Source of the DNA: Flavobacteriales bacterium UBA7430
GTDB taxonomy: Bacteria > Bacteroidota > Bacteroidia > Flavobacteriales > UBA7430
DNA: 5,776 nucleotides
Assembly: GCA_002478765.1 (NCBI GenBank)
Contig: DLQO01000061.1
Location: 1 to 5,776, forward strand
Direction of reading: 5' to 3'
Shown: positions 5,612-5,776 of the stretch, one piece after another
Layout of the letters: the number at the start of each line of letters is the position of its first letter
Numbering within the stretch: position 1 is the first letter of the stretch
The notes under the pieces: model-generated
What the model was told of the DNA's origin: nothing
The model's input: only the letters and a program-made list of their open reading frames with translations
The model's database searches: none
Program-made: the position numbers and the translations under genes

Positions 5612-5776
5612 GTGCAGTTACTCTTGTTCCTGATTACCTATCCCATAATCATTGGGGTTTCGCTTTTACCCCACTTTATATTATACCGAATTGCTGACTT
5701 CCTGTATCTCGTGTTATACAAACTCATTGGATATCGAACTGAAGTGGTTCGGAAAAATTTGAATCTGAGTTTTACA
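5612..5776 (+). CDS. LpxL/HtrB-like lipid A biosynthesis (lysophospholipid) acyltransferase, N-terminal part only
   Basis: The first 55 codons of a gene that runs off the right edge. The translation MQLLLFLITYPIII, then LLPHFILYRIADFLYLVLYKL and IGYRTEVVRKNLNLSF, matches the typical N-terminus of LpxL/HtrB-family acyltransferases, with a membrane-anchoring helix followed by the YR..VV..NL..SF segment. These enzymes add secondary acyl chains to lipid A on the inner face of the inner membrane. The catalytic HX4D motif would lie beyond the window, so activity cannot be checked. No in-frame ATG exists; GTG 5612 is preferred because homologues commonly begin MQLL and the alternative TTG 5597 is part of the promoter box. 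The gene is divergent from the rhomboid gene. Confidence 0.75.
   Translation, partial: MQLLLFLITYPIIIGVSLLPHFILYRIADFLYLVLYKLIGYRTEVVRKNLNLSFT

Noticed and set aside
1..5776. Search for a defence system, mobile element, CRISPR array or biosynthetic cluster
   Set aside because: All genes belong to familiar housekeeping, transport, envelope or regulatory families. No transposase, integrase, tandem array or tRNA-like structure was seen.

Overview
The window looks like an ordinary, AT-rich chromosomal segment of a member of the Bacteroidota, most likely of flavobacterial type. Three things suggest this: no gene start has a clear Shine-Dalgarno sequence; the same 8-mer TATATTTG, which fits the Bacteroidota -7 promoter consensus TAnnTTTG, precedes each of the five apparent transcription units; and the proteins resemble Bacteroidota versions of their families (DUF4369/TlpA-type lipoprotein, rhomboid next to an LpxL-like acyltransferase).

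Layout. On the minus strand, positions 2070 down to 1 hold aroC (chorismate synthase) followed after only 3 bases by a sodium- or proton-coupled dicarboxylate/amino acid symporter that runs off the left edge. A 121-base divergent region carries the aroC promoter and, pointing the other way, a promoter that almost touches the start codon of a TlpA/ResA-like thioredoxin-fold lipoprotein (2192-3316). Then, on the plus strand, come a Crp/Fnr-family regulator (3354-3982) whose frame is broken at a run of six A, a candidate Crp-type operator (3987-4004), a promoter, and an exported alpha/beta hydrolase (4057-4866). A hairpin terminator at 4890-4922 separates this block from a convergent rhomboid intramembrane protease (5562-4915). 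The rhomboid shares an unusual back-to-back promoter (5582-5599) with an LpxL/HtrB-like lipid A acyltransferase that runs off the right edge.

How the genes relate. Most are housekeeping or envelope genes with no obvious shared pathway: aromatic biosynthesis, nutrient uptake, periplasmic thiol chemistry, membrane proteolysis and lipid A acylation. The one apparent local circuit is the Crp/Fnr regulator and the hydrolase. A TGTGA-N6-GCACA palindrome sits about 42 bases upstream of the predicted hydrolase transcription start, the class II activator position, and the hydrolase promoter has no recognisable -33 box. The regulator's recognition helix carries the R-E-x3-R residues used by E. coli CRP to read TGTGA, but that helix is encoded after the frameshift. 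Whether the circuit works therefore depends on whether the frameshift is a sequencing error, a real mutation or a recoding event. I see no mobile element, CRISPR array, tRNA or rRNA, and no clearly new multi-gene system. No intergenic stretch exceeds 300 bases.
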